A program made the position numbers and the translations under genes. Below are positions 8,310-16,584 of a DNA stretch of 27,559 nucleotides, one piece after another (position 1 is the first letter of the stretch; each line of letters opens with the position of its first letter). The stretch comes from Chara braunii (lineage: Eukaryota > Streptophyta > Charophyceae > Charales > Characeae), in assembly GCA_003427395.1 (NCBI GenBank), contig BFEA01000231.1, positions 35,049 to 62,607 of the forward strand. Direction: 5' to 3'. Below the pieces are notes generated by a model. That model worked only from the letters and a program-made list of their open reading frames with translations, searched no databases and was not told the DNA's origin.

Positions 8310-8720
8310 CAGTTTGTCTTGACCTCGAGGTTGAATGCCTGCCATTTTTTATTTTTTTATTTTTTTTAAATGCTTGCCATCTGTCTCCCCTCTTCAATAC
8401 TCTAATGCGGAATATGGACTCGTTACTCAACCACTGTACCCTGTCCAGTCTGGATCGGGACAGGACCTCGTTGCTCTCCTGCTGCAAGATGTTCTTGAGA
8501 ATATTCACCTCTCGTGCTGGCAATACACTCCCCACCACCCCGTTCTCCACCCTTAGTGCAACCCAGTCCCCCTCCTCTATGGCCGGGCCCCTCCTCAGAA
8601 GCCGTACCCACTTCAGCAGGATTGAGAAGATGATATGTTCCAGCCCTTCCCCTATCCTGTGCCAGTACCTCAGTGGAAGCCATAGTCCCTTCCTTCTTCA
8701 TCCCAGAAATCCCCTACTCT
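8252..8720 (-). mobile_element. LINE 3' fragment with a 58-nt A tail
   Basis: On the minus strand an open frame of about 110 residues runs from roughly 8655 into the tail. It includes GLEHIIFSILLKWVRLLRRG, EEGDWVALRVENGVVGSVLP, EVNILKNILQ and FRIRVLKRGDRWQAF. A frameshift near 8660 separates it from the preceding codons. An A-rich stretch (A7 and A8 blocks) and then 58 consecutive A (T at 8252-8309 on the plus strand) follow. A protein-coding C-terminus running straight into a very long A tail is what a 5'-truncated LINE insertion looks like. The protein segment resembles the poorly conserved end of a LINE ORF2, but that assignment is inference. Confidence 0.5.
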
Positions 8721-8821
8721 TGTTATCTACTTCTTGATCCATCCTGCCCATGGTGCTGAGGAGCATTAAAAAAGGACTTCAGAAACAAGGAAATGAGCAT
8801 AGCAGCCCTACCACCCCCCTA

Positions 8822-8924
8822 CCTTCTTCCCCCGAATACAACGTACGGTCCATTATAGCTTTTGGGGCAACTTTGAGTCTAGATGCAGCGATAATGACCG
8901 TACGTTGTATTCGGGGGAAGAAGG
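8822..8924. mobile_element. Palindromic MITE copy 2 with TA duplication
   Basis: This 103-bp element is of the same family as the one at 8040-8144. The outer arms (CCTTCTTCCCCCGAATACAA and its complement) pair perfectly for about 30 bp, with a diverged centre. TA lies on both sides (8820-8821, 8925-8926). The arms of this copy are less damaged at the tips than those of copy 1. The two copies flank the LINE 3' fragment 677 bp apart. Confidence 0.88.
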
Positions 8925-8976
8925 TAGCACAGCTGTTCTGTTACCCTCTTTCTTTTTTCCTTTTTTCCCCCCTCAA

Positions 8977-9370
8977 TTGTTGTTGTTGTTGTTGTTGTTG
9001 TTGTTCAGTTATTGTTGCTCAGTTTCTTGTTTCGTTCTTTTTTCTTGTCTCTTCTTTTCTCCTCTTCTCTTCTGTTTTCTGTCTTCTCTTCTCTTCTATT
9101 CTCTTGTCTTCTCTTGTCTTGTCTTCTCTTCTCTTCTCTTCTCTCCTCTTCTCTTCTCCTCTCTTCTCTTCTCTTCTTCTTCTCTTCTCTCTCCTCCTCT
9201 CCTCTTCTCTCCTCTCTTCTCTATCTCTTCTCTTCTGAGATTTCTCCTCTCTTTTCTCCTTCTCTATCTCTTTCTCTTCTCTTCTCTTCTCCATCTCTAT
9301 CTCTGTCTCTTCGCTTCTCTATCTCTATCTCTATCTCTATCTCTATCTCTTCTCTTCTCTTGTCTTCTCC
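8977..9370. repeat. Compound microsatellite: (TTG)n then long pyrimidine (TTCTC)n/(ATCTCT)n tract
   Basis: (TTG)n spans 8977-9005. From about 9031 to 9370 the plus strand is almost purely C and T, built on TTCTC pentamers, with (ATCTCT)n hexamers at 9317-9350. The long frames in it (Leu/Ser-rich on plus, Glu/Arg-rich on minus) are products of the repeat, not genes. On the minus strand the purine tract directly follows the body of retroposon copy 4, so it may have grown from that element's tail. Confidence 0.9.
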
Positions 9371-9424
9371 ACCTCCATCTATTAGTGGGGAGGTGCACCT
9401 GCTGGAAAATGGGTCCAGCGTCCT
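9371..9424 (-). mobile_element. Poly(A)-type short retroposon, copy 4, with GA-rich tail
   Basis: The reverse complement reads AGGACGCTGGACCC, then TTTTCCAGCAGGTG and TAATAGATGGAG, matching copies 1 to 3 at most positions and keeping the GCTGGA/TCCAGC hairpin. As in copy 3, the second hairpin is absent. Instead of a pure A tail, the 3' side is a roughly 340-nt GA-rich microsatellite (9370 down to 9031). Confidence 0.75.
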
Positions 9425-10839
9425 GTTATGTGCCTGATTGAAACGAGATACAGCATGGCATCCACACGTTCCCATACACATGCGCAATGACGAGAGATCT
9501 CGGAGAGAGCAATTCACACCACACCAGATGAGAGAATACACAGGGGAAGCACTTTAAAACCAAACATAGAATTGAAATTTATCAATTCTAATTAACACCC
9601 TGATCTCCCCAGCCAATCAACACACTGTTCCCAAGAATCCCAACCACGTTATTAACACCCAGAAACCAATCATATACACTGTTTCATCATAACAGGGAGA
9701 CTTCTTCTTCCTCCAACCCCGAGCTCCAAGCTATGGCGCAGACCTGCACCCAACCTATCGAGTCCACCAATCGCCCCCAAGCCTACAGGCCACTCAGCAG
9801 TCCAATTACGATGCCCACTGCAGATGAAGTGTCCGCTCAACAGAGGAGAGTAGCTCTCTGGATGAAGAAGAAGAACACCAACATGATGAAACGGGTGATG
9901 CGTGCCACCTGAAGAAGACTCACGAACGGGCTGCTTCAATGGCAGCTGTCATACGCCAGCAGACACAGTAGGAGGAAACCCCTTTACAACGCCCAGGGCC
10001 TGTGCTCCGAACGCTGCTCACACCACCATGATGAAGATGATGCCTGCGCAGGTAAACTTAACGCAACGGAAGGAGCGTGACCTCCCCCTCAGTACCTCGT
10101 GAAAAGAGCAACAAAAGAATCCGTCAAAATTTGCCCTCCAGACATTTAAACAACCGAACACTAGAGCCTACCGGACTGCTACAACAGAGGACTCAACAGG
10201 AAGACCTACGGACTCGTTGTACCTAGACTGAAATGCAGCTAAAAGGAAAAGGAAGCAATAGGCCTACAACCTACAGCACAAAGAAAACCCTTGTATGGGA
10301 TAGGTCCAGGGATCAAGCCCTAGAGGGATCAAAGTTCCACACAAACTCAGAACAGTCCCAATTAGGCATAGGTCACGGGACCAATCCCCGGAGGCCGCAA
10401 AACTAAGAAAAGTTACAGAAACCTAGCTACTTAGTTTACCGCCCACTCCAACCTGCGATTCATTGCAGTGCCTTATACTGATTACATTGGAAAGAGCATT
10501 GGAAAGTAGCAAAGCGACTGAGATGTGCAGGAGGAGCACCTCTTCAGCCTAGGTCAATCCGCCAGAAATGCACCTTGATCTACTAGCTACACCTCCTCCT
10601 TGCTTAGCCGACTCTCCTCGGTGTGGGGCAGGGAACAACATTGGACATTGTCAGGTAACTTCTGAATACATCAGCGGATCAAAGATTCGCAGAGAGGATT
10701 TATCTCCTTAATCGGTAAACCCTAAACCCCGCTTCCCTTAAACCCTTGCTCCCAATATTGTCTGACTGTAGCTGACATGCTCAACTTATGTACCTTAGAC
10801 TCTTGTGTTTCCTCGACCTCTCCTTTACCTACCCTTTCA
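9425..10839. other. No recognisable gene; short degenerate repeats
   Basis: I find no family-like protein. A 59-residue plus frame at 9733-9912 starts MAQTCTQPIES and ends MKKKNTNMMKRVMRAT. It is lysine- and methionine-rich and could be a retroelement leader fragment, but nothing proves it. ATTAACACCC followed about 25 bp later by an ACACTGTT-type motif occurs twice (near 9591 and 9651). CCCTAAACCCC near 10720 resembles the plant telomere unit but is too short to mean anything. No tRNA or long inverted repeat was seen. Confidence 0.4.
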
Positions 10840-11140
10840 TCCCACGTGGGGTGGTCTTACCCAAATCTGTGAAGTCAATGGACACCGACTCACTTGGACC
10901 ATCAGGGATAGGTAGAGCCTGTAGAGGTTTGAGTAGTCCCAGGAGGCAGCATGTGGACATTGTCCCTTTGGCGCAACTCACGGGTCTCCAAATACTGCAG
11001 GATATCATCCTTCATCTTAGACCAATAGAAACGTTGGGTTAGAGCAGCATATGTCTTAAAGTGACCACGAGCATCATGACTCTCTGAAATCAGATGAGAA
11101 ATGATTTTGCGATCATTAGGGATACACATACACTCTTCCC
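10840..11140 (-). pseudogene. Ty3/gypsy integrase N-terminus, zinc finger destroyed
   Basis: The frame from 11129 reads LCIPND-like residues, then SHDARGH (the two His of the HHCC finger), TQRFYWSKMKDD and ETRELRQRDN. Both finger cysteines (normally C-x2-C) are Arg, at 10980-10982 and 10971-10973. A frameshift in the next 40 bp moves the catalytic-core start (GLLKPLQALPIPDGPSESVS, then IDF) to another frame. Homology ends near 10845. Confidence 0.78.
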
Positions 11141-12253
11141 CCTAACTGATTGTGTACAGCAAGCCTTAAGTCAAGGCATAACCTGACTCGGAGTTGGCGT
11201 GCCTACTGGAATCAGCAAAGGAGTAAGTATCAACAATGGCAACAAATGAATCGGGTTTATACGACAATGCATCAGCAACCCTGTTATACCACCCCTTCAT
11301 GAGCTTCACTTCAAAGTCAAATTCATCAATGAACGGAATGTACCTTGCCAGTTCGTCATTTAACTCAACTGGGTCTTCATCCAGTGCAGAGTGGGATGAT
11401 CAGAATGATCTTGAAGTGTCTCCCAAACTTTCCACAGTTTGAGGGCACACATGAGAGCATACGGTTCCTTTTCACAGGTAGATGCTTAAATTCTCTGCAC
11501 CTTTACTTTTTTACTCAATAAAGTTCACTGGTTTCAAACCAATCTCATCATCTTGTTGAAACACTGCACCAACTCTATACAAACGTGCATCTGTGGCGAA
11601 CACAAATGGCAAGGTAGGATCAGACAGTTTCAACACAGATATCTAGGTAAGTGTTTTCTTCAATCTGAAGAAAACTAACTGACAAGGTTGTCCATTTGAA
11701 GGGAACATATTTGGCTAGTAGATTAGTTAGGGGTGTAGCAATAGAGGAAAATTTTCTGATGAACTTCGTGTAATAAGAGACTAACCCCATGAAAGATCTT
11801 ATGTCCTTCATAGTCTGTGGTTGTGGTCGTTCCCTGATAGCAGTCACTTTAGAGGCATCAAGGGATAGACCATTTGCAGAAATGTCATGACCTAAGTACA
11901 AAACAGAGGAAACACCAAAAAATGATTTCTCCTTGTTAAGTTTATACGCATGGTCTCTCAGGACCTGCAAAACTTTCCTGAGGTGGAATGCATGTTCCTT
12001 GGCATCTTTGTTGAACACTAGAATGACATTTAGGTACACAACAACAAAGCGGTCAAGGAAGGGTCTGAAAATCTTATTCATTTCAGTTTGGAATGCCCCT
12101 GGTGGATCTAAAAGGTTGTCTTGTGCACATCCTCTTCAACCATTTCGATCGGACGATACCCGGATTTCATATCAATTTTGCTGAAGACTTTGCAACCTTG
12201 CATCATATCCAATCGATTATTGATCCTAGGCAAGGGCTCTGAGCTCTTCCTCG
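11141..12253 (-). pseudogene. Ty3/gypsy reverse transcriptase palm and RNase H, dead
   Basis: This part continues on the minus strand with SSEPLPRINN, KIDMKSGYRPIEM and, after a frame break near 12108, FVVVYLNVILVF at about 12036-12025. The catalytic YxDD box reads YLNV, so both aspartates are lost. YLGHDISANGLS and IRSFMGLVSYYTKFIRKFS (connection domain) follow. Further down, PTLPFVFATDARLYRVGAVF carries the first RNase H aspartate, but stops and frame changes then accumulate. No intact activity remains. Confidence 0.82.
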
Positions 12254-13043
12254 CAGTGTCGTACCACCGGTCACCGTTCACGGGGTCTATGAACGGCGAC
12301 CCGTCATCGGTCACGGAAAACGTGACCGGTTGTAGTTCACATAGTTCACAGATAGCGGGGAAGGTTTTTTTTTTTTTTTTGCCTGGGGGGGGNGCTTTTT
12401 TTTTACAGTTGTGTAGGTGTTGTCGATGGGCACCCCCTGAATTTTTATTTTATTTTATTGACTTTGGAATTTTTATTTATTTATTTTTTTAAGAAACATG
12501 ACAAAAATTGTGTTGTTTTATTAAAAAGAAATCCAACAAATTCGTTTTTCCCATTATGACAGACAATCATTAAAAAAAGATAAAATTTTTAAAAAAGTGG
12601 GATTTTTTTATTTTTTTTTTAACATAAAAAGGAAGGAGTGCCCAACGGTCGACATAATGCATCAGCCACCTGCCAACGATCAACATAAAGGAAGGACTGT
12701 CAACATAAAGGAAGGAATGACAACATAAAGGAAATACAATCATCAACCATTTGCCAACGGTAAGCGTAAAGGCAGGACAACCATCAACCACCTGCCAATG
12801 GTCAATATTAAAAAAAAAAAGGTTTGGGTGTTCACCAAATTCATTTTTTTCTTAACCCAACCATCTACACCCCCGTTGACGGTTTTTTTTTTTTTTTTTT
12901 TTTTTACTTTTGATGCAACGGGGTGTTCACTGCCCCTTGGACCCCGACATCTCGGGCCACCACGTGGCCGCCAAGACCATGAATGGTCGTTCACGGAATT
13001 CGGGTCCAGTGACCAGCCGGTCACATTCACGGTAACAACACTA
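12254..13043. mobile_element. Non-autonomous hAT-like DNA element (790 bp) in the Ty3 RT
   Basis: The ends are CAGTGTCGTACC and GGTAACAACACTA, an imperfect terminal inverted repeat (AGTGTYG core) of hAT type. An 8-bp direct repeat flanks it, CTTCCTCG (12246-12253) and CTTCCTAG (13044-13051), 7 of 8 identical. Dropping the element and one repeat restores the RT reading frame across the junction. Subterminal CCGGTCAC/GTGACCGG motifs occur several times near both ends, as hAT transposase-binding repeats often do. The interior is A+T-rich, has short repeats (AACATAAAGGAA and ACCTGCCAA-type motifs) and codes for nothing. An N lies at 12393 beside a G run. Confidence 0.85.
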
Positions 13044-13051
13044 CTTCCTAG

Positions 13052-13302
13052 TGATTTTTTTCAGACCTCTATAATCTATGCACATCATGAACTCACTATT
13101 TCCCTTTGGAACAAAGAGAACTGACGCCCCATACTCAGATGAGCTAGGCCTGATCCACCCTTTCTCAGTTAAGGACTCCAAGTGTTTCCTTAACTCATCC
13201 AGTTCAGCAGATGACATTCTGTAGACTCTTCCCTCGGAAAGGGGTAGAGTTAGGCATAATCTGAATGCGGTGCTTGGTCTGCCTATGGACAAGTCCATTA
13301 GG
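13052..13302 (-). pseudogene. Ty3/gypsy reverse transcriptase, N-terminal part
   Basis: The minus frame has LPLSEGRVYRMSSAELDELR, KGWIRPSSSEYGASVLFVPK and CIDYRGLKKITRK, the fingers of a Ty3/gypsy RT. It stops at an insertion. The next expected residues (SSEPLPRINN) are found 790 bp away at 12245 and below, in the same frame once the inserted element and one target copy are discounted. Confidence 0.85.
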
Positions 13303-13868
13303 CTATTGAGTCAAATCAACAAACTCATCAACCACTTGCTGAATGGATAAGTCAATCTGAGAAGAGGATGACTTTGAATCTGTTTGAGTGACATAAGCCA
13401 CAACCAAATTCTCATGGCCAAACTCCTTAGACAAATTATAAAACTCTTTGGTTTTCAAGCAGTAACAACTTGTCTTAGGATGATGTTCTACAACTAAGAC
13501 ACATTGTCTTAGCTCCCCCTGGGGGTTCTTCAATTTATTGGACACTGGGCAACACCCAGTCAATGGAGGGGTTAGTGGCCCTTAGCCACTTCAGACTTAG
13601 GACCATATCAAGGGAAAAATGAGGGAAAACGTAAAAGTCAAGGACTGTCTGATTCCCCTTTTGTCATCAAAGGTGACTAACACACCTTTGATGACATGCT
13701 TGGCTGTAACAGACTGGGAAGTACCTACCTGAATATCCAAAGGGTACTCAAGGTCAGTAACCTTGAGACCCAAGTAGAGTTTCTGAACTCCATTATGAGA
13801 GATCTGGTTGCTCCACGGTCAAGCAAAACTTTGATTCTGGTTCTGATAATTTGAGGCTTCATAACGAA
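13303..13868 (-). pseudogene. Ty3/gypsy retropepsin and PR-RT spacer, broken
   Basis: The minus strand shows KVLLDRGATRSLI (Asp codon at 13818-13820), which is the retropepsin active-site loop with the usual D-S/T-G changed to D-R-G. After a frame change it gives DMVLSLKWLRATNPSIDW, the conserved C-terminal ILGxxWL-NPxIDW block. The following frame (13563-13303) has CVLVVEHHPKTSCYCLKTKE and VVDEFVDLTQ, the usual connector to the reverse transcriptase. The active-site change and the frameshift make it inactive. Confidence 0.75.
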
Positions 13869-14267
13869 ATTGAAAAGGTAAAAAAATGCTAAAATTTCTT
13901 TTCCGAGGGTAAGCCAGACCTCTCAATGGTCGGATGTATCTGGATAGAATGCAGTGCAGGATGTTGGGCCCTCGTAACATAATTTTTGACATTTTTTTGG
14001 GCTTTTCGACAAAAGTCGATTTCGTTCAGGGAAAAAAAAATCTTCGTTTTTACCAAATGGAGATTTTGATGTGAGTGAGTACTGAACAAGGTGACCACAA
14101 ACGACCATGATGCATTGCCCATGGAACTAACAGCACACCAAAATGACAAGATGGTCACGACTGACGTCGACACAAACTGCTTCATCCTCTTCGTCAAAAC
14201 CGATAGAAAATTAAACTCCAAAAACAGTCGGCTATAGTGGTAATTCCCTCCAAAAACACTCCCCCTC
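13869..14267. other. Spacer between Ty3 relic and kinase fragment
   Basis: A minus-strand frame is open across 14491-13889 but looks fortuitous: it is Phe/Ser/Leu-rich without any motif, and it runs antiparallel to nothing known. It could hold an intron or other non-coding part of the kinase gene. A small TCGAC/GTCGA hairpin lies near 14008-14021. Confidence 0.35.
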
Positions 14268-14612
14268 CTACCCCACTTCTTTTTTGGTGGGGTCAATGTC
14301 TTCACCTGAGGTTGAAAATCTTGCTGCATTGTCAATGATGTTATGAAGAATCTGTGTGATTCTGTTTTTGTCTCCCTCCACACCTGGAAGATCGCCAGGG
14401 ATGCAATTGTAAAGCTGCCAGAGATGTCCGTGGGCAATTCCGTCAAGGGGAAAAAACGAAAACCACAGCGTGTTTGCATCGTCAGTATCAAACCTGCACA
14501 TTATTTCGGGAGTCCATGGCTGGGCCTTTAAGATTGGAGGAGGCTCTGTGCAAAATTTGAGAGTTGGAGAGCAAATCCCATAGGCTTTTCCCCAACTAGT
14601 AAATTTCGGCAT
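14268..14612 (-). pseudogene. Sensor histidine kinase fragment (ATPase N-box)
   Basis: The minus frame contains GDLPGVEGDKNRITQILHNI followed by IDNAARFSTSGED, at residues 73-105 of the frame (about 14396-14298). This matches the N-box region of the HATPase_c domain in two-component histidine kinases, where GD-x-x-Ri-QIL-N-x-x-x-NA-x-k/rF-x-x-x-G binds Mg-ATP. Right after FSTS comes CAG|GTGAAG, a good splice donor, and CTTCCAG|GTG lies just upstream at 14384, so this may be one small exon or part of a longer one. No G-box (DxGxGI) and no H-box were found nearby. The gene is therefore either a fragment or has its other exons outside the window. Which kinase family it belongs to cannot be told. 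The call as pseudogene is inference. Confidence 0.6.
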
Positions 14613-14669
14613 GATGTTTCAAAACAGAAAAATAAAAGAAAGTGTGTTGCAGTCCATAATGAGCCCACT

Positions 14670-15307
14670 TGCAAGGATTTTCATTCCTGACTATCCCCTG
14701 GCCATTATGAGCCCATAGGTTCAGGGCACCACGAGGCGCCAAACTTGAAAAACACTTTTTTTAAGGTTTTTTTTTTTTTTTTGTTGGGATTGAAGAGGCA
14801 TTTGTATCTAAATGATGAGCCCGTAGGTTTGGTTCTGGGCCCAGGCCAGTCCAGCCAGGCTGCGAAGGTAGGAGGCGCAGAGGTGGTCTTCGAGCGTACA
14901 AAAGGGAAGACGTGGGAGTAAGACGAGGGAGAAAGAGAAGGATGAGGATGATGATGATGATGATGATGTGACGGCACATACCTGGTGTTGGCGATGGTCT
15001 GCATGGGCGACATCTTCAAGTACTTCGGAGGCTGTTGACATCAACAATTGTATTGTCAATTAGTAGGCAGAGTAGCTGTGTAAGAAGTAGGCTGGGCGCC
15101 GAGCGCCAAGTAGGGAGATAGGGCCCAGACACTCATGTTGGTGGTGGTGAGAGCAAGCTCTCATTGACATTGGTTTTCAGTGTTACGAATCTTCATTGGT
15201 GTTATATTGGTGCATTTCTGCTTTCTGGACAGTGTGATACTATTTGGCCTTCAATGTGATTGTGCAATATGCTTATTGTCATCTCGCAATTGCTCATTTT
15301 CCTTGCA
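14670..15307 (+). repeat. 5' LTR of the chromovirus (shortened)
   Basis: The 3' boundary TTGCA at 15307 is firm because homology with the other LTR ends there and the primer site follows 3 bp later. Homology is clear from about 14820. The start at 14670 is inferred from TGCAAGGATT, which matches the 3' LTR start TGCGAGGATT. Compared with the 3' LTR it lacks 212 bp, bounded by the short repeat GAGGC (14872-14876). It also differs in its first 150 bp, which include a T16 run. A (GAT)n microsatellite lies near 14940-14968. Confidence 0.82.
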
Positions 15308-15310
15308 GTT

Positions 15311-15329
15311 TGGTATCAGAGCAGGTTCG
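15311..15329 (+). other. Primer-binding site for initiator tRNA-Met
   Basis: TGGTATCAGAGC (15311-15322) is complementary to the 3' end of plant initiator tRNA-Met. The next bases AGGTTCG keep pairing if one C is missing. It lies 3 bp after the LTR end, where minus-strand DNA synthesis of the element would start. Confidence 0.93.
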
Positions 15330-16584
15330 AACTGCGCTCATTGGTTCTTCGCAATAGCTGTCCGGTGCTTCGCGTGAGGTGTGGGGCAGTGATATGGCTT
15401 GGGTGTGGAATGTGAGGCGCCCCAGGGTTGTGTGGGTGCGCCAGGAAGCTATGTGGTGACATTAGGGGTGTACACTGGATGATGAGAGCTAGCTGATGTG
15501 GCATTTAAGCCGAGGTGGAACTGCATTCTTTTGTTGGTTGTGCCCAGGCAAAGACCGATCATCATAAATGCACGTCAGGTTGCCAGTGAGAAATCTGTGG
15601 GTGAGGCCAGCATTATGAGGTACGTTGTTTCCTTCCTTATCTACCCTCTTCATTGTTGTGAGGAAGTGAGTCTTGTCTTAAGAGTCCTCTCATTTTGAGG
15701 TGTCGCAAGCACTCAACCTTGAGAGTCGACATTCTTCCTGGGCAGCAAGCTGGTGGGAGACGGGTGATGCCTCTGAAGGGCCCTGGACGAAGCACTCGGG
15801 TGACGGTCACCATGCCAACCTGTTGAGACTAGTACACGCATGCTTTGCCACAAGTCCTTGGTACTGCTGCTGCGCAATAGAGGTCATGGAGGGCATGCCA
15901 ACCCTTTGAACAGATGCTTATCAGACCGTCTTTAAATATTTATGGCGGGGACTCGGTGTTGACTTTGGCTGTGATCGTTGTCTTGNTTGCGACGTTAAAT
16001 AATTTCTGAGGACCGTGGGGGCTGTCCTAAAACTGCCTCTTGATCAGCCAGATCAGACCGGGTGTAAGGCTCGTTGCATGCGAGGATAAATAAGGTGCAG
16101 GGGTTGGCAGGTTCGGCGTAGACTTGGGGCACAGGGGTGGGCCGGATTGCACACCTTCAGATACGCTGCTAAACCCGATGCTCAGGGCGTTGACACAAAG
16201 TGATTACTCAAGAGGGATACAGGGAAAGGGTTGGATTCCGACAACTGTTCGCAGTAGCATTAATTAGATATTTGGCCATTCAGCATACATCTCTGCAGGG
16301 AACATTATTTTTATTTTTTATTATTTAGTTGTTACGGACTTGTCTAACAACTGACAGACAACTGCAGATAGAGTAGTATATTCTTTGCTGCATTGCAATC
16401 TGTATTAGAGTAATCTAAAAATAGATTTAACATTCCCTATAGGATCTAACATTAGTTAACACTAAACTACCTAACTGTTTTTGTCCAGGCCGACTGGAAT
16501 TAGTTGTGTACCATACTCGGTTGTGTGTCATGCTAAGGTAGGATTCAGTGTGGATTCTAGTTTAGATCACACACATTGTAGCTC
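15330..16584 (+). other. Untranslated leader of the chromovirus
   Basis: About 1.25 kb between primer site and gag has no family-like reading frame. Frames of about 60-70 residues at 15498 and 15700 have no motif. One base is N (15986). A packaging or splicing signal may lie here, but none can be pointed to. Confidence 0.6.

Larger units (their letters stand above)
10840..13868 (-). mobile_element. Ty3/gypsy pol relic (PR-RT-RH-IN), fragment without LTRs
   Basis: Read on the minus strand from 13868 to 10840, the order protease, reverse transcriptase, RNase H, integrase N-terminus identifies a Ty3/gypsy element. It ends abruptly inside the integrase after its first catalytic aspartate (PDGPSESVSIDF, near 10880) and begins abruptly at the protease. 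Gag, LTRs, the primer site and most of the integrase are missing. A 790-bp hAT-like element (12254-13043) splits its RT. Its RT wording (SSEYGASVLFVPKG, DYRGLKKITRK) differs from that of the chromovirus at 14670-23118, so it is a separate lineage. Confidence 0.88.

Noticed and set aside
8750-9541. Long Leu/Ser-rich plus frames and Glu/Arg-rich minus frames
   Set aside because: They are translations of a pure pyrimidine/purine microsatellite and have no other sequence character.
10715-10755. Telomere-like CCCTAAACCCC
   Set aside because: Only one and a half plant telomere units plus imperfect neighbours; expected by chance.
13889-14491. 200-residue minus-strand frame
   Set aside because: It overlaps the kinase fragment in another frame, has no motif, and is rich in Phe, Ser and Thr without domain structure; most likely chance.
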